Origin: Chitinophaga rhizosphaerae
GTDB taxonomy: Bacteria; Bacteroidota; Bacteroidia; Chitinophagales; Chitinophagaceae
Assembly: GCF_003958645.1 (NCBI RefSeq)
Contig: NZ_RXLO01000015.1
Location: forward strand, 32,129-96,128
Reading direction: 5' to 3'
Length of the DNA: 64,000 nucleotides
Shown here piece after piece: positions 1 to 9,008 of this stretch; within the stretch, counting starts at the first letter, position 1; each line of letters starts with the position of its first letter. A model generated the notes under the pieces. It made no database searches, was not told the DNA's origin, and worked only from the letters and a program-made list of their open reading frames with translations. Position numbers and translations under genes: made by a program.

Positions 1-381
1 GGCCCGGTTCCATTCGGCTTCGAGCGGCTTGAGGCTTTTTTCGAAGGAAACGAGTTTTTGCAGTACCGCATCGCCCCTTACGGCAACTTGCGTGTCTTTC
101 CCGATGACGATGTCGATGGGCTGGCGCGATGAGAATACGGTAGCGCTGGCCCAGGGCTTCCGCAGCTGAACGGAATACACGGCCCGTCCGCTGTCGGGCA
201 ACCGGATGGAAATGCGTCCGTCGTTCACGAGCGGCGTGTCGATGAGCTGGCGCGTTGGCCATTCGCGATAGACCGTCACTTTCGACCCGTCGGTGTGCAG
301 GGGCGTGGAGATCCGCAATTGCTGGGCAAACCCGCTGGAAACGGATAAGAGGAAGGCGGCGGTGTATAATGATGTTTTCAT
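1..381 (-). CDS. Secreted protein, N-terminal part (possible DUF4369/TlpA-type thiol-disulfide protein), cut by the window edge
   Basis: The reading frame starts at the ATG complementary to 379-381 and runs open to base 1, giving 127 codons without a stop. The N-terminus MKTSLYTAAFLLSVSSGFAQ is a typical signal peptide. The following beta-rich segment, with short strands and 'VTVYREW', 'GRISIRLPDSGRAVYSVQL' and 'IDIVIGKDTQVAVRGD', resembles the N-terminal domain found ahead of thioredoxin domains in Bacteroidota TlpA-like proteins. It lies 48 bases downstream of the SusD gene on the same strand, a position where FecR-controlled SusC/SusD loci often carry a secreted thioredoxin-fold protein. 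The catalytic half, if present, is outside the window, so the function is inferred from position and general look only. Confidence 0.6.
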   Translation of the reverse strand, partial: MKTSLYTAAFLLSVSSGFAQQLRISTPLHTDGSKVTVYREWPTRQLIDTPLVNDGRISIRLPDSGRAVYSVQLRKPWASATVFSSRQPIDIVIGKDTQVAVRGDAVLQKLVSFEKSLKPLEAEWNRA

Positions 382-429
382 GTGGGAACGGGTTAAGCCC
401 GGGGCAAGACGTGCCCCGGGCAGGAATGG

Positions 430-1821
430 TTAGTTTCTGATATTGGGAAGAATGGCAGGGTTGATCTGGATTGTTTTCGGCGCGATCTCCATCAGGTAAT
501 TCGGCGAGCCGGCGGGCAGGGAATACGTCTGGCCGTTGTGCTGGCGCGAAAGGTCCTTCCTGAAACGGGGATCCGCGTTCAGACGTTTCAGGTCGAACAA
601 CCGTACGCCCTTGTAGAGCAGTTCCAGCCTTCTTTCCCGGAGCACGAGTTGCAGCGCTTCGTCTGCGGTGGCGGCGGAAAGGGGCGTGTATTCGCCGGGT
701 TTGAAACGTTTCTGGCGGATGGTGTTCAGCAGGGCTACGGCGCCGTCTTTCTCATTATTGCGGGCCAGTACTTCGGCTTTGATGAGCATCATCTCGGGCA
801 CGCCGATGCTGAAGTTCACGGCTCCGCGGAGATAATCCGGGAACGCTCCGGCCGGGGTGGCCGCCGATGGCGGGATGCGGGTGAAATTGAATACGAAACG
901 GAGATCTTTTTCACCCATGATGCCCAGCAGTTCGGGGCTGATCATGAAACGGGTGAAACTGTTGGTTTGCCCGTTGTTGCGGGTGAAGAGGTTTTCCGGG
1001 TGATTTTCCGCCGAGGGCCTGTTGGTAACGCCGTTGTAGGGTTTTGCCGGGTTGGCGAATACGAAGGTGTTATGATCGAGCAGTGTTGCGTTGTAGGTTA
1101 ACGCTTTTTCGGCGGCGGTTTTAGCTTCTGCGTAATGCCCCATATAGAGTTGTACACGGGCGAGCAGGGCGGTGGCGGCGGCTTTGCCGGGATGCACGAA
1201 GTTGCGGCCCTTTTCGGGGAGCGATGCGGTATTTATGGCGTCATTCAGGTCTTTGAGCACCTGGTCGTACATGGCCTGCACCGTTGCGCGGGAGGTTTTG
1301 GCTTCCAGGTCGGGGATGAGCAGCAAGGGGGCGCCGAGGTCGGTGCCTGCGGTTGCCGGCGTGTATTCCTTGCCATAGATATTGGCGAGGTGGAAGTAGT
1401 ACCATGCGCGGTGGATTTTCGCTTCGGCCTTGAGCCGGGCTTTATCTTCAGCCGTGCCTTCCGTGGCGCCGTCGATTTTATCGAGCACGAGATTGCAATA
1501 GAAGATGTTGGAATACATACGGTTCCAGTCGGCATCAACATCGGTGATCAGCATGGTTTCTTTCTGCCAGAGGTAGGTTTTTGAACTGCGGCTGTTGTTC
1601 CGCGCAAATTCGTCGTTGAGCAGGAGGTCGTCTGTCGCGAATTCGGTGATGATGTATCCCGCATCGGCCAGTAGCAGGTCGTTCATGAACATTTCATAAT
1701 CGGTTACGGTGGTGGGCAGTACTTTCCCTTTCGGCGTCACTTCGAGGAATTTCTTGCAGCCGCCCGCGGTGAGCGTGAGCGCCGCGGCGATATAGAGTGT
1801 GATTTTTTTCATGTGCTTCAT
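430..1821 (-). CDS. SusD/RagB-family outer-membrane lipoprotein
   Basis: This 463-residue protein has a lipoprotein signal ending in 'LTAGGC', so the mature protein should start at a lipidated cysteine and sit on the cell surface. The SusD/RagB signature is clear: 'RAWYYFHLANIYGKEY' near residue 140, TPR-like helices, and the C-terminal 'LRERRLELLYKGVRLFDLKRL'. SusD proteins bind the substrate as a lid on their SusC transporter. The gene starts 2 bases after the susC stop, so the two are co-transcribed. A second in-frame ATG (MKKITL, complement of 1810-1812) is an equally plausible start. The substrate cannot be read from the sequence; no glycoside hydrolase lies beside the pair, and the FecR control would fit a peptide, siderophore or glycan. 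Confidence 0.93.
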   Translation of the reverse strand: MKHMKKITLYIAAALTLTAGGCKKFLEVTPKGKVLPTTVTDYEMFMNDLLLADAGYIITEFATDDLLLNDEFARNNSRSSKTYLWQKETMLITDVDADWNRMYSNIFYCNLVLDKIDGATEGTAEDKARLKAEAKIHRAWYYFHLANIYGKEYTPATAGTDLGAPLLLIPDLEAKTSRATVQAMYDQVLKDLNDAINTASLPEKGRNFVHPGKAAATALLARVQLYMGHYAEAKTAAEKALTYNATLLDHNTFVFANPAKPYNGVTNRPSAENHPENLFTRNNGQTNSFTRFMISPELLGIMGEKDLRFVFNFTRIPPSAATPAGAFPDYLRGAVNFSIGVPEMMLIKAEVLARNNEKDGAVALLNTIRQKRFKPGEYTPLSAATADEALQLVLRERRLELLYKGVRLFDLKRLNADPRFRKDLSRQHNGQTYSLPAGSPNYLMEIAPKTIQINPAILPNIRN

Positions 1822-1823
1822 TT

Positions 1824-4800
1824 TTACAGTTCAACCCTTAAAGTGAATGTGGTTACGCGGGGTTCGGGCAGGAAGTAAGTGCCTGTCACGGGGTCTACCG
1901 CTTCTGGATCGATGCCGAATTTGTTTTTCTTCCAGAGCGCCACATTGTTCATCTGCGCTACGAACGATACGCTTTGCAGGAACGTGCGCTTGATGAGTGC
2001 CGCGGGCAGTTTGTACCCGAGCTGGATTTCGCGGAGGCGGATATATGCGCCGGGCATTTCGCTGTTGGTAGAATACTGGATCGCACGTTCGCGGCCGTCA
2101 TAGAAATCGTCCGGTCCCCACGATGGGGTGATGGCCGCCAGGTCGGTGAAGGCTTCGTCTCCCGGTTTGCGCCAGCGCTCGGAAACGCGTGCGTCGTAGT
2201 TGGTGCCGAAGGCAAGACCGTTCATATCAGGTGTGTACCGGCGGATGATGTGGCCGAAGTTGTAGGTCAGGAAAGCGCTGGCGAAAAGGTCTTTGTAATG
2301 GAAGATGTTCGTAAACCCTCCGCTATAAGGCGCCCTGTACACGCCATTGTTCACCAGCGAGGAAAACACCGCCTGCTTCACCTTCTCGTCTTTGTCGCCG
2401 TACACCTGCGGATTGCCGCGCTCGTCGAGCCCCGCCCAGCGGTAGCTCCACAGTGCTTCGCGGGCGTAACCTTCCACATAGGTGCCGCCACCGGTCACGC
2501 GGCTGATCGTCGGGCTGGGGTCCTGGATCTTGTTGTCGGTGATCTTGTTGCGGTTGTATCCTGCGTTCAGGCGAGACGACCATCGGAACTTGCGCCCTTC
2601 GATGATTTTGGCCTCGATTGCCAGGTCGAGCCCTTTGTTGGTCATCTCCGAAGCGTTGATCCTGAACTGGGTGAACCCAACGGTAGGATCGAGGACCACG
2701 GAGCCGAGGAGATCGTATCCGAAACGGTTGTAATAATCTACCGAAACCTGGAACCTGTTTTTCAGCAACCCCACATCCAGGCCGGTATTGATCGTCCGGG
2801 TGCGCTCCCAGCGCAGTTTGGGGTTATAATAGTCGACGCGGGCGCGGTAGTCGCCCAGGGAGGCCTGGAAGCTGCGGGTAGCTACCAGCTTGGGCGTGGT
2901 GGTGCGGTCGTAGTTGCCCGTGAGGCCCGCGGTCACGCGGAGTTTCAGGGTGTTCACGGCAGGCACTTTGAAGAATGATTCCCCGGCGATGTTCCAGGCG
3001 CCGCCCACCGACCATAACGGGGTACGGCGGTATTTGGGGTCGGCACCGAACATGTTCGACTGGTCTACACGATAGCTGGCGGTAAAGGTATAGCGGTCGT
3101 CGTACGTATATGCAGCGGTCCCGTAATAGGAGCGTTCGCGCACGTCGTTTTGATTGAACCTGTCCAGGGCGTTGGGGTCGAAGGAGCTGAGCGGGCGGCC
3201 GTTCCACCATACCAGCCCCGGCATTGCCAGTTTCTTCTGGTCGATGAATTGCCATGCCAGGAGCTCGTCGTCATACCCGAATTTTCTGAACCCGAACCCT
3301 TCCGTCACATTTTTCTTCATTTCGTAACCGGCGATCACATTGATGAAATGCCTGGAATCGATGAGCGTGGTATAATTCAGTTGGGAACGCAGCGCCCAGT
3401 TGTTGTTGGTGCTTTCGGTCTGGTCGAGGATGTTGCCGTTGGGGATGTTGAAAACCACTTTCCCGTTTTCTACGTTGGCGTAGCGGTTGATGTAGGACCG
3501 GGCGGCATAGGAATTCTTGTCCATGATGTTTTTACCGCTGGTCTTCAACCGGTCGAACAGGAAGTCGGTATTGAACGTGAGGCCCTTCCAGATTTTCCAT
3601 TGCCCGCCAATTTTCGTGCGGATGCCGAAGCGCCTGGTGGCATTGTTGGCCAGCCTGGCTTCCTCGAGGAGGTTGCGGCCGTTGTCGAGATATCCCATGC
3701 TTTTGATGTCCGAATTGGCGGCCTGGTTGAATGCAATGAACTCGCGGATGTAGTTCCCCTGTCCATCGAGCAGCAACTGGTAAGGCGGCAGTTGCTGGAT
3801 GTCGAAATTGGAACTCGATCCCGTTTTCGCGTTGGCAAACACCGCGTTGACGTCTACGCTGAAACGGAGGTTGCGGGTAACTTCGAGATCGCTGCGGGTA
3901 TTGAGCTGGAACGATTCGTCTTTGTTGCCGGGGAAGTTCGGTTTGTTGTTATCGTATGAACCGGAAATGATGTACCGGTAACGGTCACTGCCACCGGAAA
4001 GTGAAAGGTAATGGTTCTGCCGCAAGCCGGTCCGCGTCAACTGGTCGCGGATCTGGCTTTGATTGGAAATACCGCCGAGGGAATCCTGCAGCCGGGCGAA
4101 TTCAGTGGCGTCGATGTCGCCGCGGTCGAGACGGAAAAGCAGGTCGAAAGACGGGGAATAGCCGTTGGGACTGCCTTCGAAGAGCACGGGCATGACGTAG
4201 CCTTTGTCATACAGTTCCTTGTCATAATCCATAATATCGGCAGACGAGGCGCGATGCAGTTTCGAATAATCGGGCCGCTGCGTGAAATACGTATTGGCGG
4301 CGTAGTTGATACGGACCTTCCCGTCTTTTCCGCGCCGGGTGGTGATAACGATCACACCGTTGGACGCACGCGCTCCCCAGATGGCGGCGGCTGCTGCGTC
4401 TTTGAGCACGTCGATCTTTTCCACGTCGTTCATATTGTCCGGCAACTGGTTCACCGGGAACCCGTCTACCACGATCAGCGGCTGGTTCCTGTCTACAGCG
4501 ATGGCGCTGCCGCCGCGCAACTGCAGGTCCACACCGGCGGCCTGGCGGTCGCGCGCCAGCCCGGTATACCTTGTGGCCAGCGTAAGGCCGGGGATGCTGC
4601 CTTCGAGGATCTGGTTGAGGGATTGGCTGCTCCTGCGCTCGATCTCCTGCGGTGAAAGGGAGGAATATGCGCCGGTGGTGTTTTTCTTTGCAAGGGATTG
4701 GTAGCCGGTGGAGATGATCACTTCGCGGATGGCCTGGACGGCGGGTTTCAGCGTCACGTTGAGCATGGTATTGGCACCTGCTTCCTGTTGGCTGGTTTCA

Positions 4801-5336
4801 TATCCGAGATAACTGATGATGAGCTGCGACGAGTTGCCTTTCAGCCTGAGATTGAAATATCCCTTTTCATCGGTGATGGTGGCGCTGGTGGTGCCGCTCT
4901 CGCGAACCGTGACACCGGGCGCATAAATGATCCGGTCGCCGTCGAGCAGGCCCACGCGCCCTTTCACGATGCGTTCCTGGTACACGGGGTCGAGCGAGCG
5001 GGCGCTTTTCAGGCTCACGCTGATCATATTGTCCTGCTGCCGGAACAGGAAATCATAATGCTCCGACAGGTACTGCAACGCTTCCTCGAGGCTGCGGATG
5101 TTTTGCGGCATGGAAATGACGGCGTTCTTCGCGGCCACGGAACCGGAATAGAAGAAGCGGACCTTGTACCGGGCGCCCAAAGCTTTGAAAACCTTCTCGA
5201 CGGGTTCCTTTTGGAAACCGGCCGTTTCCTGCTGGCGGGCGTACAGCGCCTGCGCGGGCAGCAGCTGGACCGGTAAGGTAAGGGCAATAAAGAGTAGCGT
5301 CGTCCGTGAAGACAACAGTCGGCGAATACATTGCAT
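1824..5336 (-). CDS. SusC/RagA-family TonB-linked outer-membrane transporter with N-terminal STN signalling domain
   Basis: At 1170 residues this is a full-length SusC-type transporter. Domains in order are a signal peptide (about 1-35), an STN (secretin/TonB short N-terminal) domain about residues 40-110, a carboxypeptidase-regulatory-like beta domain about 125-200, a TonB plug about 215-335 with the SusC hallmarks 'QPLIVVDGFPV' and 'AAAAIWGARASNGVIVITTR', and a long C-terminal beta barrel. The STN domain is the part that normally contacts a FecR protein and reports substrate binding, which matches the fecR and sigma genes immediately upstream (21 bases to fecR). It probably forms the outer-membrane complex with the SusD encoded 2 bases downstream. 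The substrate is unknown. Confidence 0.95.
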   Translation of the reverse strand: MQCIRRLLSSRTTLLFIALTLPVQLLPAQALYARQQETAGFQKEPVEKVFKALGARYKVRFFYSGSVAAKNAVISMPQNIRSLEEALQYLSEHYDFLFRQQDNMISVSLKSARSLDPVYQERIVKGRVGLLDGDRIIYAPGVTVRESGTTSATITDEKGYFNLRLKGNSSQLIISYLGYETSQQEAGANTMLNVTLKPAVQAIREVIISTGYQSLAKKNTTGAYSSLSPQEIERRSSQSLNQILEGSIPGLTLATRYTGLARDRQAAGVDLQLRGGSAIAVDRNQPLIVVDGFPVNQLPDNMNDVEKIDVLKDAAAAAIWGARASNGVIVITTRRGKDGKVRINYAANTYFTQRPDYSKLHRASSADIMDYDKELYDKGYVMPVLFEGSPNGYSPSFDLLFRLDRGDIDATEFARLQDSLGGISNQSQIRDQLTRTGLRQNHYLSLSGGSDRYRYIISGSYDNNKPNFPGNKDESFQLNTRSDLEVTRNLRFSVDVNAVFANAKTGSSSNFDIQQLPPYQLLLDGQGNYIREFIAFNQAANSDIKSMGYLDNGRNLLEEARLANNATRRFGIRTKIGGQWKIWKGLTFNTDFLFDRLKTSGKNIMDKNSYAARSYINRYANVENGKVVFNIPNGNILDQTESTNNNWALRSQLNYTTLIDSRHFINVIAGYEMKKNVTEGFGFRKFGYDDELLAWQFIDQKKLAMPGLVWWNGRPLSSFDPNALDRFNQNDVRERSYYGTAAYTYDDRYTFTASYRVDQSNMFGADPKYRRTPLWSVGGAWNIAGESFFKVPAVNTLKLRVTAGLTGNYDRTTTPKLVATRSFQASLGDYRARVDYYNPKLRWERTRTINTGLDVGLLKNRFQVSVDYYNRFGYDLLGSVVLDPTVGFTQFRINASEMTNKGLDLAIEAKIIEGRKFRWSSRLNAGYNRNKITDNKIQDPSPTISRVTGGGTYVEGYAREALWSYRWAGLDERGNPQVYGDKDEKVKQAVFSSLVNNGVYRAPYSGGFTNIFHYKDLFASAFLTYNFGHIIRRYTPDMNGLAFGTNYDARVSERWRKPGDEAFTDLAAITPSWGPDDFYDGRERAIQYSTNSEMPGAYIRLREIQLGYKLPAALIKRTFLQSVSFVAQMNNVALWKKNKFGIDPEAVDPVTGTYFLPEPRVTTFTLRVEL

Positions 5337-5357
5337 AACGCTTGCTATGTTGGTTGA

Positions 5358-6353
5358 TTAATGAATAATGATTTCGGTAGAATCCTCGTTTATCTCATAT
5401 CGCTTGTTTAATGTAAAGCAAAGCACTTCAAGCACTTCGGTCAGCCGGTCGTTGCGGAACCTCCCCGAGAAAGTCTCCTTTTTCGGATCGAAATCCTGCA
5501 ACGCTATCCGGATATTATACACCGCTTCCAGCTGGCGGACGGCCTCGGTGAGCGGCGTATTGTCGAATACGATTTCTTCTGCTTTCCAGGTGTGGAGCTC
5601 GGCGGCCCGGAAAGTACTGCGCTGCGGCGCAGCGGTAGCGCCAGGACGGAGATCGAGCCGGTCAGACGGGCCAAGCACGGCAATGAGCTCCGGTTTTTTA
5701 CCGGCTACATATTCCACTTTCACCTTCCCTTCTTCCAGCAGCACCTGCAAACTATCCGGCCGGATGCTCACGCGGAACGAAGTGCCCAGCGCGGTGATCA
5801 GGTATTGGCCGGCCATTACGCTGAAAGGTTTGTGTGGATCTTCGGCCACGTTGAAATACGCGGTGCCTTCCAGCCGTACGAGGCGGCGATGATCGCCGTA
5901 GCCATGTTCCAGTTCCACCAGCGCGCCATGTTCCAGCAATACAACGCTGCTATCCGGCAGTACAAGGTTTTTGCGGGCGTTTTGCGCGGCGGTTTCGATG
6001 ACGGGCGCAATGGGCAATTGTTTGGGCCGGGCGAGGAAGATCGCCGCGGCGATGAGGGCGGCCACAGATGCGGCGGCTGCTGCATAGGGGAGGTAACGCC
6101 GGCGGCTGCGGACCGCAACCGGCGTGGCCAGGTAGGCATCGAGCCGGTCGAGCGCGGCGGATTTTTCTTTTTCGCCGCGCGCCATCCAGCTGCCGATGCT
6201 GACCAGCTCGCGGGCTTCGGCGATCATGGGCGCTTTTTCAGGATGTTCCCCGAGATAGCTTTCCCAATACGCGGCATCGGCGCGGTCGGTACCGTGGCAG
6301 TAATTGATGAAAGATGGTAGCGTGGCCAGTTTTGCAGCCGTAAATTCCCCCAT
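5358..6353 (-). CDS. FecR-family anti-sigma factor / transmembrane signal transducer
   Basis: The chosen start (MGEFTAAKL, complement of 6351-6353) gives 331 residues; a longer frame to 6401 adds 16 residues that do not resemble the family. The N-terminal cytoplasmic part carries the anti-sigma region, followed by a single membrane segment about residues 90-110 (alanine-rich, ending 'IFLARP'), the periplasmic FecR domain, and a C-terminal DUF4974-like domain that starts near 'IVFDNTPLTEAVRQLE' and ends at the last residue. In this family the periplasmic part senses the STN domain of the cognate transporter and releases the sigma factor. It lies between the sigma gene (88 bases upstream) and susC, the standard order. 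Confidence 0.92.
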   Translation of the reverse strand: MGEFTAAKLATLPSFINYCHGTDRADAAYWESYLGEHPEKAPMIAEARELVSIGSWMARGEKEKSAALDRLDAYLATPVAVRSRRRYLPYAAAAASVAALIAAAIFLARPKQLPIAPVIETAAQNARKNLVLPDSSVVLLEHGALVELEHGYGDHRRLVRLEGTAYFNVAEDPHKPFSVMAGQYLITALGTSFRVSIRPDSLQVLLEEGKVKVEYVAGKKPELIAVLGPSDRLDLRPGATAAPQRSTFRAAELHTWKAEEIVFDNTPLTEAVRQLEAVYNIRIALQDFDPKKETFSGRFRNDRLTEVLEVLCFTLNKRYEINEDSTEIIIH

Positions 6354-6441
6354 GGTGCCTCTTTTAACAGGACAGAGGCAAAACCGGGATGGATTTACCA
6401 CACGGTTTGAAATTTTTTTTGGGAGGATGGAAGGAGCGGGG

Positions 6442-6984
6442 TTAAAGAAAGAACAAATGCTGGCTGCCTACCTGGCGGCGGAGTTGGGTGATGCCCCGGT
6501 GCATAAGGTTGTACACCGTGCGGAGACTGGTGTTTTTATGGGCGGCGATCTGTTCGGGGCTCATCCCGGAGAGGTACCGCATCTCGATCACCTCGCGTTG
6601 CGCGGGCGAAAGGTTGGCCAGCGCCGCCTGCACGAGGGCGAACTGCGCGGAAAAGGTTTCCGCTTCGGTTAAATCTGATTCGGACTGATCGGCCAGGTTG
6701 TCGAGCCCGGAAGCCTGTATTTCCTTTTCCCACCCGTCCGTCAAACGGCGTTTGAAGGAAGTGAGCAGGTAGGCGGAGAGATGGGCGGGTTGGGAAAGAC
6801 GGGCCCGCCGTTCCCAGAGATATATGAAAAAATCATGCAACGTATCCCTGACAAAGGCCTCTTCTCCTTTCAACCATTTACATCCCCACACGAACATCCG
6901 CGTGTAAAAATGGTCGTACAGTTCCCGGAAGGCTGCTTTTTCCCCTTCGCAAAACCTGGCCCAGATGTGGCGCTCATCGAACAT
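6442..6984 (-). CDS. ECF RNA polymerase sigma factor (FecI-like)
   Basis: The protein of 180 residues has sigma region 2 around 'DTLHDFFIYLWERR' and region 4 near the C-terminus, 'LSPAQREVIEMRYLSGMS' followed by a helix-turn-helix 'SLRTVYNLMHRG'. I chose the ATG at 6984 (MFDERHIWARF), where similarity to other ECF factors begins; an upstream GTG at 7029 would add 15 residues. It is the first gene of a sigma-FecR-SusC-SusD cluster, so it probably directs transcription of the transporter genes when FecR is signalled. ECF subfamily assignment beyond FecI-like is not possible by eye. Confidence 0.9.
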   Translation of the reverse strand: MFDERHIWARFCEGEKAAFRELYDHFYTRMFVWGCKWLKGEEAFVRDTLHDFFIYLWERRARLSQPAHLSAYLLTSFKRRLTDGWEKEIQASGLDNLADQSESDLTEAETFSAQFALVQAALANLSPAQREVIEMRYLSGMSPEQIAAHKNTSLRTVYNLMHRGITQLRRQVGSQHLFFL

Positions 6985-7446
6985 ATGCAAGGATAAGACT
7001 TTGGTCTGCTGGTCTGTTTGTTTCCCCACAAGATAGGGAATTTCGTGTCCGGAAAAGGGGATTCGTCACTTTTTGCCATTTCGCCGCAGGTGAGGAAGCG
7101 TTTTTGTTGGGGAGGTCGGGCATGACGGAAATCAACAGCTGTCGCTGGAAGCGTCCCGGCTGAGCACGCTGTTTTTCCCGGGAAGTGTGGGTGTTGAAGG
7201 ATGTAAATCGTTGCTGCCGGGTCCGCAGGGAGGAAAGGTGGAGGTTGGCGGTTCAACAGCGGTTATGGTTTCGTTGGGTTCATGCCTTTGGCAACGTATG
7301 CGGTCCGCCGGGCAGACAATACCATGGGTGCAGGCGACGCCGGCGGGATGGATGGTGATGGGAACAGGTCCGAAGTAAATAGCGATTCCTGATTAATGGT
7401 AAGGCCCGCCGGAACGGGGGGCTTTTCAAAGCCGGGGATGAATATG

Positions 7447-7462
7447 ATTAGAATATTCTAAT
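7447..7462. promoter_or_regulatory. Perfect 16-base palindrome, candidate operator
   Basis: ATTAGAATATTCTAAT equals its own reverse complement over all 16 bases. It sits in the AT-rich stretch upstream of the secreted cassette starting at 7658, about 37 bases before a TTTG that could be the -33 element. A regulator binding site is a reasonable reading but the protein is unknown. Confidence 0.4.
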
Positions 7463-7524
7463 TGAAAATGTTGATAATGCATAAATCAAGTGTAATGATT
7501 TGTCAAAGGCTAAAATCTTATCTT

Positions 7525-7570
7525 GTTCATTCTGTTCATTTTATGTAATCCCTATCCATCTTTGTTCATT
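7525..7570 (+). repeat. Three direct repeats of GTTCATT
   Basis: GTTCATT occurs at 7525-7531, 7534-7540 and 7564-7570; the first and third copies share the longer TTGTTCATTCT (7523-7533 and 7562-7572). The first two are 9 bases apart. They lie about 90-130 bases ahead of the ATG at 7658 and may be protein-binding sites; chance in an AT-rich stretch is possible. Confidence 0.35.
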
Positions 7571-7657
7571 CTCCATTCACGACGTCCCTTCAGCGGTATA
7601 ATCGCTTATTTCGTATTACAGCGGGCTTTTTAATCCCCGCGCAGCCGTATCCCGCCT

Positions 7658-9004
7658 ATGAGGCCGTATCCTTCGAAGACATATTTTTCCCGCGCTTCAC
7701 ATTTCCTGGGCAGGTTATTACTGCTGATCTGGCTCGCCTGGCCGGCGACGGCCGATGCGCAATGCACCCGGCAGGTCCGGCAATATGCCAGTTCATCCGA
7801 AAAATCCGGCAACGTTACGAATGAAGCCGATGCCGTTGACGGGAACGTCACAACCGCGTCTACGCTTGCGGCGGGACTGCTGACGCCTGCCAAACAATGG
7901 CTGGGCTTCCAGCAGAAGGTAAATGCAGGCACGCGCGTCTACCTGAAAGTGTCCACATTCAGCGGCTTACTCGCCCTATTGCCCAGTTTCACCATCCAGG
8001 GATATTACAACGGCTCCGGCAGTACGAAAGTCAACATCGCCACCGAAAAACTCGATGATCCGCAACTCCTCGGCCTGGTCAACGGCACGGCCACAATGGA
8101 ACTGTCTTTCGTTCCCAGCCAGAATTTCGACGGGGTCGTGATCACGGTGAACGGCATCGGCGTCGCCTACAGCATGAAAGTTTACGAAGCCTATTACTAC
8201 AAGAACACCAATAATTCAATTGCCTGTAACGGCGTGGTGGACGTATTAAGCGGCGTGATACCGGCGCTCAATATCGTAGGGATCGGTTCCGTGACGAATG
8301 AGTGGAACGCGGTGGATGCGGACCTGGCGAGCGCTGCCGTGCTGAATATGGGCGTGAACGCCGCCGGCAGCGTTTACGAAACCGTCGTTTTCAATACGGC
8401 TTCGGAGCCGGGGGACTCCGTCCGCATCATGATCGAAAGGGAGGGCGGCTCCCTGCTCGACCTGTTGCTGCTGGGGAATTTCAGCATCCAGCCTTACCTG
8501 GGCGGTACGCCGGTGGGGGCGCCCATTACCAACGCGGCCACCGGGCTGCAACTGCGGCTCCTGGCGCCGGGGAGCCCCGTCAATATCCTCACCGCCGCCG
8601 TCGCCGGATCGTTCGACCGGGTGGAGATCAAACTCACCGCCGTTGCCGGTGTGCTCCTCACCCTCAATCTCCTCGACGTTACCCGCATAGCCCGGCAGCC
8701 TTCGGTCGCCTTTACGCTCAACGGTTCCGCCGGTCCCGATCCTGTTTGCATCACGCAAGTATCTGGCATTTCCCTTTCGGTGAATTCGCCGGAATCCTGC
8801 GCCACGTACCGCTGGTACAACGGCTCCACTTTTATCGGAACGGGCAATAGCATCACGCCGGTGATCACCGCTGCCGGTAATTACACTTTCTACGTGGAAG
8901 CGCAGCGAACCGGCTGCACGAACTCGGAAACACAAGCGCCGGCAACGGTAAACGTTATGCCGAAAGCCGCATCGCCGGAATTAACCATTCAGAATAATCC
9001 CTGA
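7658..9004 (+). CDS. Secreted protein with duplicated beta domain and C-terminal Ig-like domain
   Basis: This 448-residue protein has an N-terminal signal peptide with a hydrophobic core 'LLLLIWLAWPATADA'. The body holds two diverged copies of one module: 'GNVTNEADAVDGNVTTAST' near residue 50 matches 'GSVTNEWNAVDADLASAAV' near residue 210, each followed by about 140 residues of beta-strand character. The last 90 residues look like an Ig/PKD-like domain of the type common in Bacteroidota surface proteins, with 'CATYRWYNGSTFIGTG' and 'GNYTFYVEAQRTGC'. No CHU_C or other sorting domain is present. The next gene starts 4 bases on. I do not recognise a function; adhesion or surface structure is a guess from the domain style. 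Confidence 0.75.
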   Translation: MRPYPSKTYFSRASHFLGRLLLLIWLAWPATADAQCTRQVRQYASSSEKSGNVTNEADAVDGNVTTASTLAAGLLTPAKQWLGFQQKVNAGTRVYLKVSTFSGLLALLPSFTIQGYYNGSGSTKVNIATEKLDDPQLLGLVNGTATMELSFVPSQNFDGVVITVNGIGVAYSMKVYEAYYYKNTNNSIACNGVVDVLSGVIPALNIVGIGSVTNEWNAVDADLASAAVLNMGVNAAGSVYETVVFNTASEPGDSVRIMIEREGGSLLDLLLLGNFSIQPYLGGTPVGAPITNAATGLQLRLLAPGSPVNILTAAVAGSFDRVEIKLTAVAGVLLTLNLLDVTRIARQPSVAFTLNGSAGPDPVCITQVSGISLSVNSPESCATYRWYNGSTFIGTGNSITPVITAAGNYTFYVEAQRTGCTNSETQAPATVNVMPKAASPELTIQNNP

Positions 9005-9008
9005 TCAT

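Larger units (their letters stand above)
6985..7657. other. Intergenic region, divergent promoters and possible operator
   Basis: About 670 bases separate the divergent sigma-factor gene and the secreted-protein cassette. I find no convincing gene: the short frames here have proline- and glycine-rich out-of-frame composition. The left two thirds are GC-rich; bases 7430-7570 are AT-rich and look regulatory. They hold a perfect 16-base palindrome (7447-7462), a TTTG at 7499-7502 followed 16 bases later by a near-consensus TATCTTG, and three copies of GTTCATT (7525, 7534, 7564). Confidence 0.5.

Noticed and set aside
1974..2978. 334-codon open frame on the plus strand
   Set aside because: Antisense to the SusC barrel; no signal peptide or family features.
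7187..7378. 63-codon plus-strand frame in the 6985-7657 gap
   Set aside because: Gly/Trp/Met-rich text without a domain or promoter; non-coding is more likely.
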